From Syntrophaceae bacterium UBA2280 (lineage in GTDB: Bacteria > Desulfobacterota > Syntrophia > Syntrophales > Smithellaceae): DNA of 33,602 nucleotides. Shown here in pieces: positions 1 to 7,021 of this stretch. A model generated the notes under the pieces. It was given only the letters and a program-made list of their open reading frames with translations. It made no database searches and was not told the origin of the DNA. The stretch spans positions 1-33,602 of the forward strand of contig DDWS01000024.1 of the NCBI GenBank assembly GCA_002347685.1. Reading direction: 5' to 3'. Made by a program: the position numbers and the translations under genes. Position 1 is the first letter of the stretch; each line of letters begins with the position of its first letter.

Positions 1-1534
1 ACCCGCTGCCGTTGACGGTCAGTGTAAAGGCCGCGCCGCCTCTTGTTTTAGAGGACGGGCTCAAAGAACTGATCGACGGCAGGGGATACTGAACGTTGGT
101 GGTGGTCGTGGCGCTGTTGTTGGAAAGATCAGGGTCCGTGGAGATTGTTTGAACGGTGACCGTATTTGACAGGATGCCTCCTGTCAGCGGCATCACAGTC
201 AATGTGATCGTCGCGTCATCTCCGTTGGCAATCGTTCCCAGGTTGCAAAGTAGAGTGCTTGTTCCGGTGCATGTTCCCTGGGAGGGAACTGCAACGACGA
301 AATTAACGCTGGCCGGTAGAGAATCCGTCATGGCGACACCGACAGCGTTTCCGGGACCGTTATTGACGATGGTGATGGTATACGTTAAATAAGCGCCTGT
401 GTTGACCGGATCCGGTGAGTCGGTCATCGTAATCGCAACATCTGCGTTTTCCAGCGGCGTGACCGTCCAGCCCATGTCCTTGAGCAGGCCCAGCGTGACG
501 GGTCCCGGATCGTGAGTGGAAACGCCTGTGGATATGGCATAAACCATCAGTCTGTTTATTGTGTTGCGAAAAGTGTCATAATCCAGATGGGAGTAGCTCG
601 ACCCTCCTGCCCAGGTAGAAGGCGCATACATCTTCACACGTACGCCATCGTTGGCGGCCATGGCGTTGAGTCCATGAAACCACAGATTATTTGATGACAG
701 GGCGGTGCCCAAGGCGGTGGACGGATTGGCGTACACGCCGGTGTTAATCAGGCGCTCGCCGGAACCGTCTTTCATGAATGTGTCATAGATGACCGGATAG
801 CCGGTGTTCAAGCCCCACGAACCGGATCCCGAATCAACGCGCAGAGAACCGGTGAAATTTAGGCCGTGTGCGATTTCATGCAAAACCACCGACATCAGGT
901 CGTACTGTCCTGGCGGCGTGTTACCGTCAGTTCCATAGTACCATGACGCATTGCTGTTGTACGCGATGTGCATGTCGAATTTGTTAGAATCCAGATCGGT
1001 GCCACTCAGAGCATTTGCCAGTGACCCTATGTACCAGGTGCCAGGCAGCGGGGCGCCGCTGAAATCTCGATGCAGCGGTCCGCCGCCTGAATAGCCCAGT
1101 GTTCCGGCGCCTAAATTCGCCCAGCAGGCTCTGATTGTGATGGGAACTGTCGAATTTAAATAACTTCCCCAGATGGCGGCCGCAGATGCAAAAACCGCTT
1201 TGGCTTCTTCAGGAAAAGTGGTGCAGGTTTGTCCCCATGGGTCGGTGCCGCCGTTGGCGACATAGGTGATTGAAAATGTCGCGGTCAATGCCTGCGGGTC
1301 CAAGCGCATCATGGAGGCGGCCATGGGAACGGACGCCCGGGGCGGCGGGGGATTGGGGTCCATCACGACGGGCACGGGCGTGGTACTGCCGTAAAGGGTG
1401 TTGCCATCGCTCGAAAGCTGAGGCGTTAGTGGTTCAGGCACTGCGAATGGTGCGTAAGGTTGTGCCTGCGCAATCGAAATCAATCCCAGGACCAGGAAAA
1501 TAAGAATACAGGTTTTTTTGATAAGTTCTTTCAT
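1..1534 (-). CDS. Secreted HExxH zinc metalloprotease with DUF11 and IPT/TIG domains (3' end outside window)
   Basis: My translation of the minus strand gives 511 codons open to the window edge. Residues 1-25 form a signal peptide (MKELIKK, hydrophobic core, AQA-QP). A zinc-protease domain follows, with HEIAHGLNF at 219-227 (ligands H219 and H223, catalytic E220), a later SYSHLD at 313-318, and LGLLKDMGW near 348-356, where this kind of catalytic domain usually ends. Residues about 364-480 are a DUF11-type beta-sandwich (TYTITIVNNGPGNA), and an IPT/TIG domain begins at about 483 (LPSISSLSPSS). The product is probably exported and cell-surface or extracellular, degrading protein. The exact peptidase family is not settled. 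It lies 43 bp downstream of a lipoprotein gene on the same strand. The start is the ATG at 1534; the upstream ATG at 1541 is out of frame and closes at once. No strong ribosome-binding site is visible. Confidence 0.85.
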   Translation of the reverse strand, partial: MKELIKKTCILIFLVLGLISIAQAQPYAPFAVPEPLTPQLSSDGNTLYGSTTPVPVVMDPNPPPPRASVPMAASMMRLDPQALTATFSITYVANGGTDPWGQTCTTFPEEAKAVFASAAAIWGSYLNSTVPITIRACWANLGAGTLGYSGGGPLHRDFSGAPLPGTWYIGSLANALSGTDLDSNKFDMHIAYNSNASWYYGTDGNTPPGQYDLMSVVLHEIAHGLNFTGSLRVDSGSGSWGLNTGYPVIYDTFMKDGSGERLINTGVYANPSTALGTALSSNNLWFHGLNAMAANDGVRVKMYAPSTWAGGSSYSHLDYDTFRNTINRLMVYAISTGVSTHDPGPVTLGLLKDMGWTVTPLENADVAITMTDSPDPVNTGAYLTYTITIVNNGPGNAVGVAMTDSLPASVNFVVAVPSQGTCTGTSTLLCNLGTIANGDDATITLTVMPLTGGILSNTVTVQTISTDPDLSNNSATTTTNVQYPLPSISSLSPSSKTRGGAAFTLTVNGSG

Positions 1535-1577
1535 GGGGCCATTATTCCATTCATCCATATGCGTTTCAATCAACTAT

Positions 1578-2102
1578 TCAGTAATTGACAGCTGGCTGTA
1601 AATAATAGAACACACCATCCCGCTGAATCAACAGCTGCCGGTCTTGCAGCCGCAGATATTCCGTAAATCCCTGAAGGTTGCAGTCGGTTTTGAAAACAAC
1701 CACCGGTTCATCCGGGATATTCAGAGCGGCAGGCGTTGTCCCGTAGCGGTTTTTTAAAAAGTCCCGTGCCTGGACGGTTTCACGGGTAAACGTTACATTG
1801 TGGCAGGTTTTTCCGTCAAACGTAATCCAGGATTCGCCGATGTCGAGTGGTTTGAAGAGCAGCGCGCGTGCCTGCTGTTCTGTCGCTGCGTTTCCCTCCG
1901 GGATGACATATCCGGAAACCGACCACAAAACGCGCATGGAAACGCCGCTTCGGGCCGTATCCTTCTGTGCGGGGGATTCTGTTTGTGTATCCGACGCTCT
2001 TTCTTCCGATTTCTTCTGCCGGTGTGTGGTCTCACTACCGGAAAAACATGCCAGCGGGGACAAGAAAAGACAAAGCGCAATGACCAATATCCGGTTTTTC
2101 AC
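1578..2102 (-). CDS. Small lipoprotein of unknown function
   Basis: The likely start is the GTG at 2102, preceded by AAGAGGTG at a suitable distance. This puts MKNRILVIAL at the front, a better signal peptide than the longer reading from 2135. The product is about 174 aa with a lipobox ending PLAC, so it should be a lipid-anchored envelope protein. A charged Lys/Glu/Ser/Thr linker follows, then a compact domain of about 115 residues with two cysteines (KTCHN and KTDCNL) that could form a disulfide. I do not recognise the family. It lies directly upstream of the secreted protease on the same strand, so the two may be co-transcribed, and a CRP/FNR-like palindrome lies about 104 bp upstream of the start. 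Confidence 0.72.
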   Translation of the reverse strand: MKNRILVIALCLFLSPLACFSGSETTHRQKKSEERASDTQTESPAQKDTARSGVSMRVLWSVSGYVIPEGNAATEQQARALLFKPLDIGESWITFDGKTCHNVTFTRETVQARDFLKNRYGTTPAALNIPDEPVVVFKTDCNLQGFTEYLRLQDRQLLIQRDGVFYYLQPAVNY

Positions 2103-2205
2103 AAACACCTCTTCTTTCAGCATGTCTATGTACAAATCGGTTGTGGTGCGATCAAACTTGAATGTGTAAAAGTTATGTTTTTTATTTCAATTTCTTAAAA
2201 TATTT

Positions 2206-2221
2206 TGTGATTCTCATCACA
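2206..2221. promoter_or_regulatory. CRP/FNR-family-like palindrome TGTGAT-TCTC-ATCACA
   Basis: The 16 bp read TGTGA-N6-TCACA with perfect symmetry in both outer hexamers, the classic CRP-superfamily operator. It lies about 104 bp upstream of the lipoprotein start at 2102 and 34 bp past the stop of the radical SAM gene. HcpR regulators of sulfate reducers are reported to use a similar TTGTGA-N6-TCACAA site. The same bases could instead fold as a short hairpin, but no U-run follows, so a terminator is less likely. Confidence 0.4.
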
Positions 2222-2254
2222 TCCCGGGCATGGCCGCAGGCGTTTTTTGTTCGA

Positions 2255-3496
2255 TCACCGATTTGGCGATTCAGCGGGAGGTGCAGAAGCTTTTTCCCGG
2301 ATGAAGCAGCGCGGGTCTTCGGCCAGATAATCTCCGCTGTAGGCGTGCGCGCGTCCGCGACATCCGCCGCAGACAGTTTTGTACTGACAATCGCCGCACA
2401 GGCCTTTGAGCTTTTCCTCTCGATGCCGCAAATCCTGAAACAATGCGGAATGGCGGTAAATTTCCCGGAAACTCTTTTCACGGATGTTGCCGCCGCTCAC
2501 TTCCACAAACGGGCAGGGCCAGACATCGCCGTTGGCCTTGAGATAAACAAAGCCGCGTCCGGCGGCGCAGCCGTGAAAGACCTTGCCTGCGAGTTTGAGC
2601 GGCCAGCCGCCTCGGATGCCGCCTTTTTCCAGCAGATGCGGCCAGTACTGGGGGCCTGCGACCGGTTCGATGATCGTCCTTGCGTTTTTCTGTTTTTCGG
2701 AAATCAGCTCGCTTAAATATTTATTGGCGTTTTTTTTGAGCGTGGCTTTTTCAATCTTTTCACCGCGGCCCACGGCGACAAGCTGATACATCAGCATGAT
2801 GCCCGCGCTGCGCTGGTCCGCAAAATCGATCAGATCCGGCAGGTGAGGCATATTGTATTCCATGGCGGTGGTGTTGATCTGCAGAAGAATGCCGGCTTTT
2901 TTGGTGGCCTCGATGCCGCGCATCGCCAGGTCGAAGGCGCCTGGTTTGTTGCGGATTTTGTCGTGAATGGCCGGATCGGCCGCGTCGAAGCTGATCGCGT
3001 TGCACACCACACCGTGATCCTTCAGCTTAAAGGCCATTTCTTCGTCAATCAGCGTTCCGTTGGTCGCGATGATGTTGGCGAGGCCCGCTTTTTGGGAGTG
3101 CCTGAGCAGTTCAAAAATGTCCGGACGCACCAGCGGTTCGCCGCCTGTGTAAACCAGTGTTCGAAATTCGCTTTCTCCCGCCAGTTCGTCAATGAGCCGC
3201 TTGCCTTCATCGGTTGTCAGTTCGTTTGGGTCCGCCTCACCGCTCACCGCGTGACAGTGTATGCAGCGCAGGTTGCACGCGCCGGTCACTTCCCAGACCG
3301 GATGTCCGGGATATCCGATGCAGCCCATGCCCCATGCGCCGTTGGCCACGGGCATGGATGAAAAGCCGTGCCGGACAAGCCAGCCGGGGAAATGCCTCCA
3401 CCGGTTGAGGTATCCCATGAGCAAGGTGCTGCCCAGTTGTTTGAACAACAGGGATGGAGGGTTGAAGAAGGCTTTGACACGCTTTTTTGTTTTCAT
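2255..3496 (-). CDS. Radical SAM/SPASM enzyme resembling the AhbD/NirJ group
   Basis: A 413-aa protein starting at the ATG at 3496. The reading frame is open much further upstream, but that part only shadows the UbiA gene. The radical SAM cluster motif is C74-x3-C78-x2-C81 (CNLRCIHC), followed by YTGGEPLVRPD. The C-terminal SPASM region has C367, C370, C376, C379 and C397 (CGDCQYKTVCGGCRGRAHAY), plus earlier cysteines in FHGCAAGR and WPCPF, so auxiliary Fe-S clusters are expected. The GGCRGRAxAxSGDxxAEDPxC ending resembles haem d1 and alternative haem enzymes, but PqqE-like and peptide-modifying enzymes share the architecture, so the substrate is not known. Its ATG overlaps the UbiA stop by one base (TGATG), showing translational coupling and suggesting that both act in one pathway. 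Confidence 0.88.
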   Translation of the reverse strand: MKTKKRVKAFFNPPSLLFKQLGSTLLMGYLNRWRHFPGWLVRHGFSSMPVANGAWGMGCIGYPGHPVWEVTGACNLRCIHCHAVSGEADPNELTTDEGKRLIDELAGESEFRTLVYTGGEPLVRPDIFELLRHSQKAGLANIIATNGTLIDEEMAFKLKDHGVVCNAISFDAADPAIHDKIRNKPGAFDLAMRGIEATKKAGILLQINTTAMEYNMPHLPDLIDFADQRSAGIMLMYQLVAVGRGEKIEKATLKKNANKYLSELISEKQKNARTIIEPVAGPQYWPHLLEKGGIRGGWPLKLAGKVFHGCAAGRGFVYLKANGDVWPCPFVEVSGGNIREKSFREIYRHSALFQDLRHREEKLKGLCGDCQYKTVCGGCRGRAHAYSGDYLAEDPRCFIREKASAPPAESPNR

Positions 3497-4416
3497 CAGA
3501 TATAGGCCAGAATGTAGCTGATCGACGTGCCGACATTCACGGCGATGTTCAGGCCGCAGAGCATTTCGAGTTTGCGGGGGTCCTGATGACGGTCGCGCCA
3601 GACCATGAAGGCGATGAAGAGGGCTAACGCGGCAAACGGAAGAAAGAAGTATACCACCCGGAACGGCACGCCCCAGACGGGGGAAATCAGCATGGTCAGG
3701 CAGGTCAGCAGATTGAAAACGAGATAAACCGCCTTGCCCTTTGCTTTGCCGATGCGGTAAAGAAGATTTTTCTTTCCGGCGGCTCTGTCCGCTTCGTAAT
3801 CCGGAAATTCGTTGAGCAAGATGACGTTGAAGATGGAAAATCCGATAGGAAGCCACATCCAGTGAATAATCGGCGCGATGGTCGCGGTCTGGATATAGTA
3901 GGAGGCGGCGACGGGCAGCCAGCCGTAGCAAAAGCCGATGAAGAGCTCTCCGACACCCCGTTTGACGAGGCGGACGGGTTCGGTGGAGTAAAAGAAGCCC
4001 GGCAGCGCGCCCAGGCAGCCCAGCACGAGCGTCCAGGGGCCTGTTTCGTATACAAACTGAAGCACAACACCGACGGCTGCAGCCAGGGTAAAGCTCACAA
4101 TGCTCGTGACGAGTGCGACACGAGGCGGCATCTTACCTGCCGGAATCAGGCGCGTGCCGCCGGCAAAGGGGTTGTTGTGCTGGCCCGCGGCGATCGTGTC
4201 CTCGGCAAGATCGAAATATTCGCCCGCGTGATGGGTCGAAATCATGACCAGAATCACGCCGATGACACCGATGACAAAAACCTCCGGATTAAAAACACCG
4301 CCAAGCCGGCAGGCCAGAAAGGTTCCCAGCACAAAAGGCAGAATGCCCACAATGTGAAACGGCGGACGTGAAAGAATGATCCACCCCTGAATGAGTTGTT
4401 TGGCTGAGTATTTCAT
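3496..4416 (-). CDS. UbiA-family prenyltransferase (membrane)
   Basis: A 306-aa polytopic membrane protein. UbiA enzymes attach a polyprenyl chain to an aromatic or related acceptor in the membrane (quinones, haem O, chlorophylls). The second Asp-rich motif is clear: NEFPDYEADRAAGKKN, with D206 and D210. The first is divergent: where many relatives have N-x-x-N-D-Y-x-D, this has HHAGEYFDLAED at 62-73. The protein ends in a hydrophobic helix. The gene stops inside the start codon of the SPASM radical SAM gene, so the two form a coupled operon. GGAAAGG lies about 14 bp before the ATG, and a sigma70-like promoter lies about 86 bp upstream. A MenA-like role in quinone synthesis is possible, but no other quinone genes are adjacent. 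Confidence 0.9.
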   Translation of the reverse strand: MKYSAKQLIQGWIILSRPPFHIVGILPFVLGTFLACRLGGVFNPEVFVIGVIGVILVMISTHHAGEYFDLAEDTIAAGQHNNPFAGGTRLIPAGKMPPRVALVTSIVSFTLAAAVGVVLQFVYETGPWTLVLGCLGALPGFFYSTEPVRLVKRGVGELFIGFCYGWLPVAASYYIQTATIAPIIHWMWLPIGFSIFNVILLNEFPDYEADRAAGKKNLLYRIGKAKGKAVYLVFNLLTCLTMLISPVWGVPFRVVYFFLPFAALALFIAFMVWRDRHQDPRKLEMLCGLNIAVNVGTSISYILAYI

Positions 4417-4501
4417 AAAATCATTTGCCTTTCCTTTTAATGGCCTGATGGGTTTTCCGCAGCGGCTGGGTTACTTTTTTAAGCGTGCGCGTACGTGCGG
4501 A

Positions 4502-4530
4502 TTTCTAGCATAAGGCAGAGCGCTTGTCAA
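4502..4530 (-). promoter_or_regulatory. Sigma70-like promoter for the UbiA-radical SAM operon
   Basis: Read on the minus strand, a perfect TTGACA (4530-4525) is followed after 17 bp by TAGAAA (4507-4502), four of six matches to the -10 consensus. It points at the UbiA gene and would give a leader of roughly 80 nt. Confidence 0.5.
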
Positions 4531-4548
4531 AGACGACGATCGGTATTT

Positions 4549-4758
4549 TTAACGCGCCGCGACGACTTTTTTCTTGCGGGTTGTTTTTTTTTGTGTTAGG
4601 CCTAGCGCGTGTTTCAAGCAAAGCAGCCTTGCCGAAGTAAGGATATCAGCCGGTTTATAGCCTTTGGTGTTGTAGAACCGGCGCGGATTCTCATAGCGGG
4701 CTTTCGGCCCGGATGAAAAACGGATGCGCGGGGGAGGCCGCTTGAAGCGGCAGGTCAA
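4549..4758 (-). CDS. Possible short basic protein, start uncertain
   Basis: A 69-codon open frame whose only available start is TTG at 4758, with no convincing ribosome-binding site. The translation is rich in Arg and Lys and ends in a cluster (KKTTRKKKVVAAR) reminiscent of a nucleic-acid-binding tail. The middle (RFYNTKGYKPADILTSARLL) looks protein-like. It sits between the HU gene and the UbiA promoter. I do not recognise a family. It could be a spurious frame over the HU leader region. Confidence 0.3.
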   Translation of the reverse strand: MTCRFKRPPPRIRFSSGPKARYENPRRFYNTKGYKPADILTSARLLCLKHALGLTQKKTTRKKKVVAAR

Positions 4759-4800
4759 ATCACGAACACTTTAATCATTTAGGAAAGGGGGGTTTTGGGA

Positions 4801-5073
4801 ATGACGAAGGCAGAATTGATCGGGGTTATCGCGGATGAGGCAGGGATTACCAAGGTAGCGGCAGCCGACGCGTTGGATGCGTATGTCGGGGCCATTACCA
4901 AGCAGCTCAAAAAGACCGGCAAGATGGGTCTGGTCGGGTTCGGAACGTTTTCAGTTGTTAAAAGAAAAGCAAGAGAGGGCAGAAATCCTCAGACGGGCAA
5001 AGCGATTAAGATTCCCGCAAAAAAAGTGGTAAAATTCAAAGCCGGCAAAACGCTGGCCGACAAAGTGAAATAA
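4801..5073 (+). CDS. hup: HU-family nucleoid DNA-binding protein
   Basis: A 90-aa histone-like protein that bends and compacts DNA as a dimer. The start is ATG 4801, 8 bp after GGAAAGGGGGG; a TTG two codons earlier is too close to that site. The sequence has the N-terminal helical dimerisation segment (MTKAELIGVIADEAG), the GFGTF turn near residue 50 and the DNA-binding arm with GRNPQTGKAIKIPAKK. Length and layout are canonical. The lysine-rich arm and lack of the IHF-type ending suggest HU rather than IHF. It is followed by a hairpin and then by trpS on the same strand. Confidence 0.95.
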   Translation: MTKAELIGVIADEAGITKVAAADALDAYVGAITKQLKKTGKMGLVGFGTFSVVKRKAREGRNPQTGKAIKIPAKKVVKFKAGKTLADKVK

Positions 5074-5099
5074 TCATCGCGTTTTGTGATCGTATCAAA

Positions 5100-5139
5100 C
5101 CAAGGCCTCCGCTTTTTTGTTGACAATCGGAGGCCTTGG
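5100..5139. terminator. Perfect 12-bp inverted repeat after the HU gene (atypical terminator)
   Basis: CCAAGGCCTCCG (5100-5111) is repeated inverted as CGGAGGCCTTGG (5128-5139) around a 16-nt loop. The stem is very stable, but the T6 run lies in the loop rather than after the stem. It may therefore be a transcript-stabilising or attenuating hairpin between hup and trpS rather than a standard intrinsic terminator. Confidence 0.45.
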
Positions 5140-5181
5140 TGCATGGATGGACGCCATTCTAAATAAAGGAGTACTGGGGCT

Positions 5182-6171
5182 TTGCAGCAACAAAGAATTC
5201 TTAGCGGGATGAGACCGACCGGACAGCTTCACCTGGGCAATCTGCATGGGGCTTTATGCAATTGGGTGGAGCTGCAAAACTCCGGCCGGTATGAGTGTTT
5301 TTATTTTGTAGCGGACTGGCATGCGATCACCAGCGAATACAGCGCCACGGAATCGATTCATGATAATGGAATCCGTATGGTCATCGACTGGCTGTCCGCG
5401 GGGCTCGATCCGCAAAAAAGCACCCTGTTTGTGCAGTCTGCGATCAAGGAACACGCCGAATTATTTTTGCTTTTATCCATGATCACGCCGCTGGCCTGGC
5501 TGCAGCGCAATCCCACCTATAAGGAAATGCAGGCGGAACTCACCTCGAAGGACCTCTCCACATTCGGCTTTCTGGGCTATCCTGTTTTGCAGGCGGCCGA
5601 CATCATCATGTACAAGGCCTACGGTGTGCCGGTCGGCGTCGATCAGCTGCCCCACGTGGAGCTGACACGCGAGATCGCCCGCCGGTTCAATTTTCTGTAT
5701 TCGGAAGTCTTTCCCGTGCCGGAGCCGCTTTTGACCAGTGTCCCTAAGCTCCTGGGGATTGACGGCCGCAAAATGAGCAAATCCTACGACAACTCGATAT
5801 ATCTTTCCGATCGGGGGGACGAGCTACATAAAAAGATCGCCTCGATGTTCACCGATCCGCAGCGGATGAGGAAAAGCGATCCGGGCGATCCCGATATCTG
5901 CAATGTGTTCGCTTTTCATCACCTCTATTCGCCGCCTCAGAAAGTCGCGGAAATCAACGCAGCCTGCCGCGTGGCGGGCATCGGCTGCATCGAGTGCAAA
6001 AAAACGCTGGCGGGGCATATTGAAACGGCCATGGCGCCGATCCATGAGCGCATGGATTACTACGTAAACCACCTGCCGGAAATCCATGACATCATCGCCG
6101 CCGGTAACCGGAAGGCAGCCGATGAGGCTCGCCGGACCATGGAAGAAGTTCGCGCGGCGGTAAAAATCTGA
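5182..6171 (+). CDS. trpS: Tryptophanyl-tRNA synthetase
   Basis: A 329-aa class I aminoacyl-tRNA synthetase charging tRNA-Trp in the cytoplasm. The first signature is TGQLHLGNLHG (HIGH variant HLGN) near residues 13-23, after the typical LSGMRPTG. The second is GRKMSKSYDN (KMSKS). GVDQLPHVELTREIARRFN is also characteristic of bacterial TrpRS, and the length is normal. The start is TTG 5182, 10 bp after AAGGAG; no ATG is placed better and the alignment with family N-termini supports it. It begins a same-strand run with scpA, scpB and rluB. Confidence 0.97.
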   Translation: MQQQRILSGMRPTGQLHLGNLHGALCNWVELQNSGRYECFYFVADWHAITSEYSATESIHDNGIRMVIDWLSAGLDPQKSTLFVQSAIKEHAELFLLLSMITPLAWLQRNPTYKEMQAELTSKDLSTFGFLGYPVLQAADIIMYKAYGVPVGVDQLPHVELTREIARRFNFLYSEVFPVPEPLLTSVPKLLGIDGRKMSKSYDNSIYLSDRGDELHKKIASMFTDPQRMRKSDPGDPDICNVFAFHHLYSPPQKVAEINAACRVAGIGCIECKKTLAGHIETAMAPIHERMDYYVNHLPEIHDIIAAGNRKAADEARRTMEEVRAAVKI

Positions 6172-6192
6172 AAGCGGCCTCGTTTCGGGGAA

Positions 6193-6224
6193 CGTCACGG
6201 GCGATTTTCTCCCTGCCTGTGACG
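6193..6224. other. Inverted repeat in the trpS-scpA gap
   Basis: CGTCACGGGC (6193-6202) pairs with GCCTGTGACG (6215-6224) with one G-U pair and a 12-nt loop. There is no T-run, so it is a possible transcript hairpin rather than a clear terminator. The rest of the 100-bp gap shows nothing else. Confidence 0.3.
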
Positions 6225-6274
6225 CTCGGAAGCGCACCCTTGTCCATTAAACATTATTGTGCTATCGGTTGGCC

Positions 6275-7021
6275 ATGAACGAACAGATACCCCTGGATTA
6301 TGCCATTAAACTGGATATGTTTGAAGGTCCCCTGGACCTTCTTTTGCACCTGATCAGGAAAAACGAGGTGGATATCTATAATATCCCCATCGCGCTGATT
6401 ACGCAACAGTACCTGGACTATCTGAATATCATCAAGTCGCTCAACCTAGATCTGGCCGGAGAGTATCTGGTGATGGCCTCCACGCTGATTCATATCAAAT
6501 CCCGGCTGCTTCTGCCTGTGCCGGATGAGCCGTCCGAGGAGGAAGGTGAAGAAGATCCGCGCGCCGAGCTGGTCCGCCAGCTTCTGGAATACCAGGCGTT
6601 CAAGGAGGCGGCAGCCGAACTCGAAAGGCGTCCGATTCTGGAGCGCGACGTCTTCAAACGATCCGCCCCTCTGCAAGAAGAGGTCCGCGCGCCTGATGTC
6701 ATCGAAGACGAACTCATTGAGGTCAGCATTTTCGAACTGATCGACGCGTTTCACCGTCTGGTGGTGCGTATCGATCAAAAAGAACTTCTGGAAATTGACC
6801 TCGAAAAGATGTCACTGACCGATATCATCAATGATGTGATGGACCGCCTGACGCGCGAAAGGAATCTGACGTTTGAAGAGCTCCTGGGAGAAAGGAAAGA
6901 CCGTCGCAGGGTGATCTACGTCTTCCTGGCCCTTCTGGAACTCGTTAAAATGAAAATGGTGAAAGCGTATCAGACATCCGCTTTCGGTGTCATCCGAATA
7001 TTCCCCGCTGTGGAGTCTTAA
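6275..7021 (+). CDS. scpA: Segregation and condensation protein A
   Basis: A 248-aa kleisin subunit that bridges the heads of the SMC ATPase and, with ScpB, forms the condensin complex that compacts and segregates the chromosome. The N-terminus has the family hallmark FEGPLDLLLHLIRKNEVDIY, followed by IPIALITQQYLDYL. A Glu-rich linker (EEEGEEDPR) is followed by the C-terminal winged helix that binds the SMC head (FLALLELVKMKMV). The start is ATG 6275; an in-frame TTG at 6257 is possible but family proteins begin near here. The stop abuts the scpB start codon with no gap, so the two are translated together. Confidence 0.95.
   Translation: MNEQIPLDYAIKLDMFEGPLDLLLHLIRKNEVDIYNIPIALITQQYLDYLNIIKSLNLDLAGEYLVMASTLIHIKSRLLLPVPDEPSEEEGEEDPRAELVRQLLEYQAFKEAAAELERRPILERDVFKRSAPLQEEVRAPDVIEDELIEVSIFELIDAFHRLVVRIDQKELLEIDLEKMSLTDIINDVMDRLTRERNLTFEELLGERKDRRRVIYVFLALLELVKMKMVKAYQTSAFGVIRIFPAVES

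Noticed and set aside
3497..3931. N-terminal extension of the radical SAM protein to 3931
   Set aside because: The extra residues are a shadow of the UbiA gene; the ATG at 3496 overlaps the UbiA stop and gives a normal family length.
5120..5148. TTGACA in the loop of the hup hairpin as a trpS promoter
   Set aside because: The bases 17-18 bp downstream (ATGGAT) do not resemble a -10 box.
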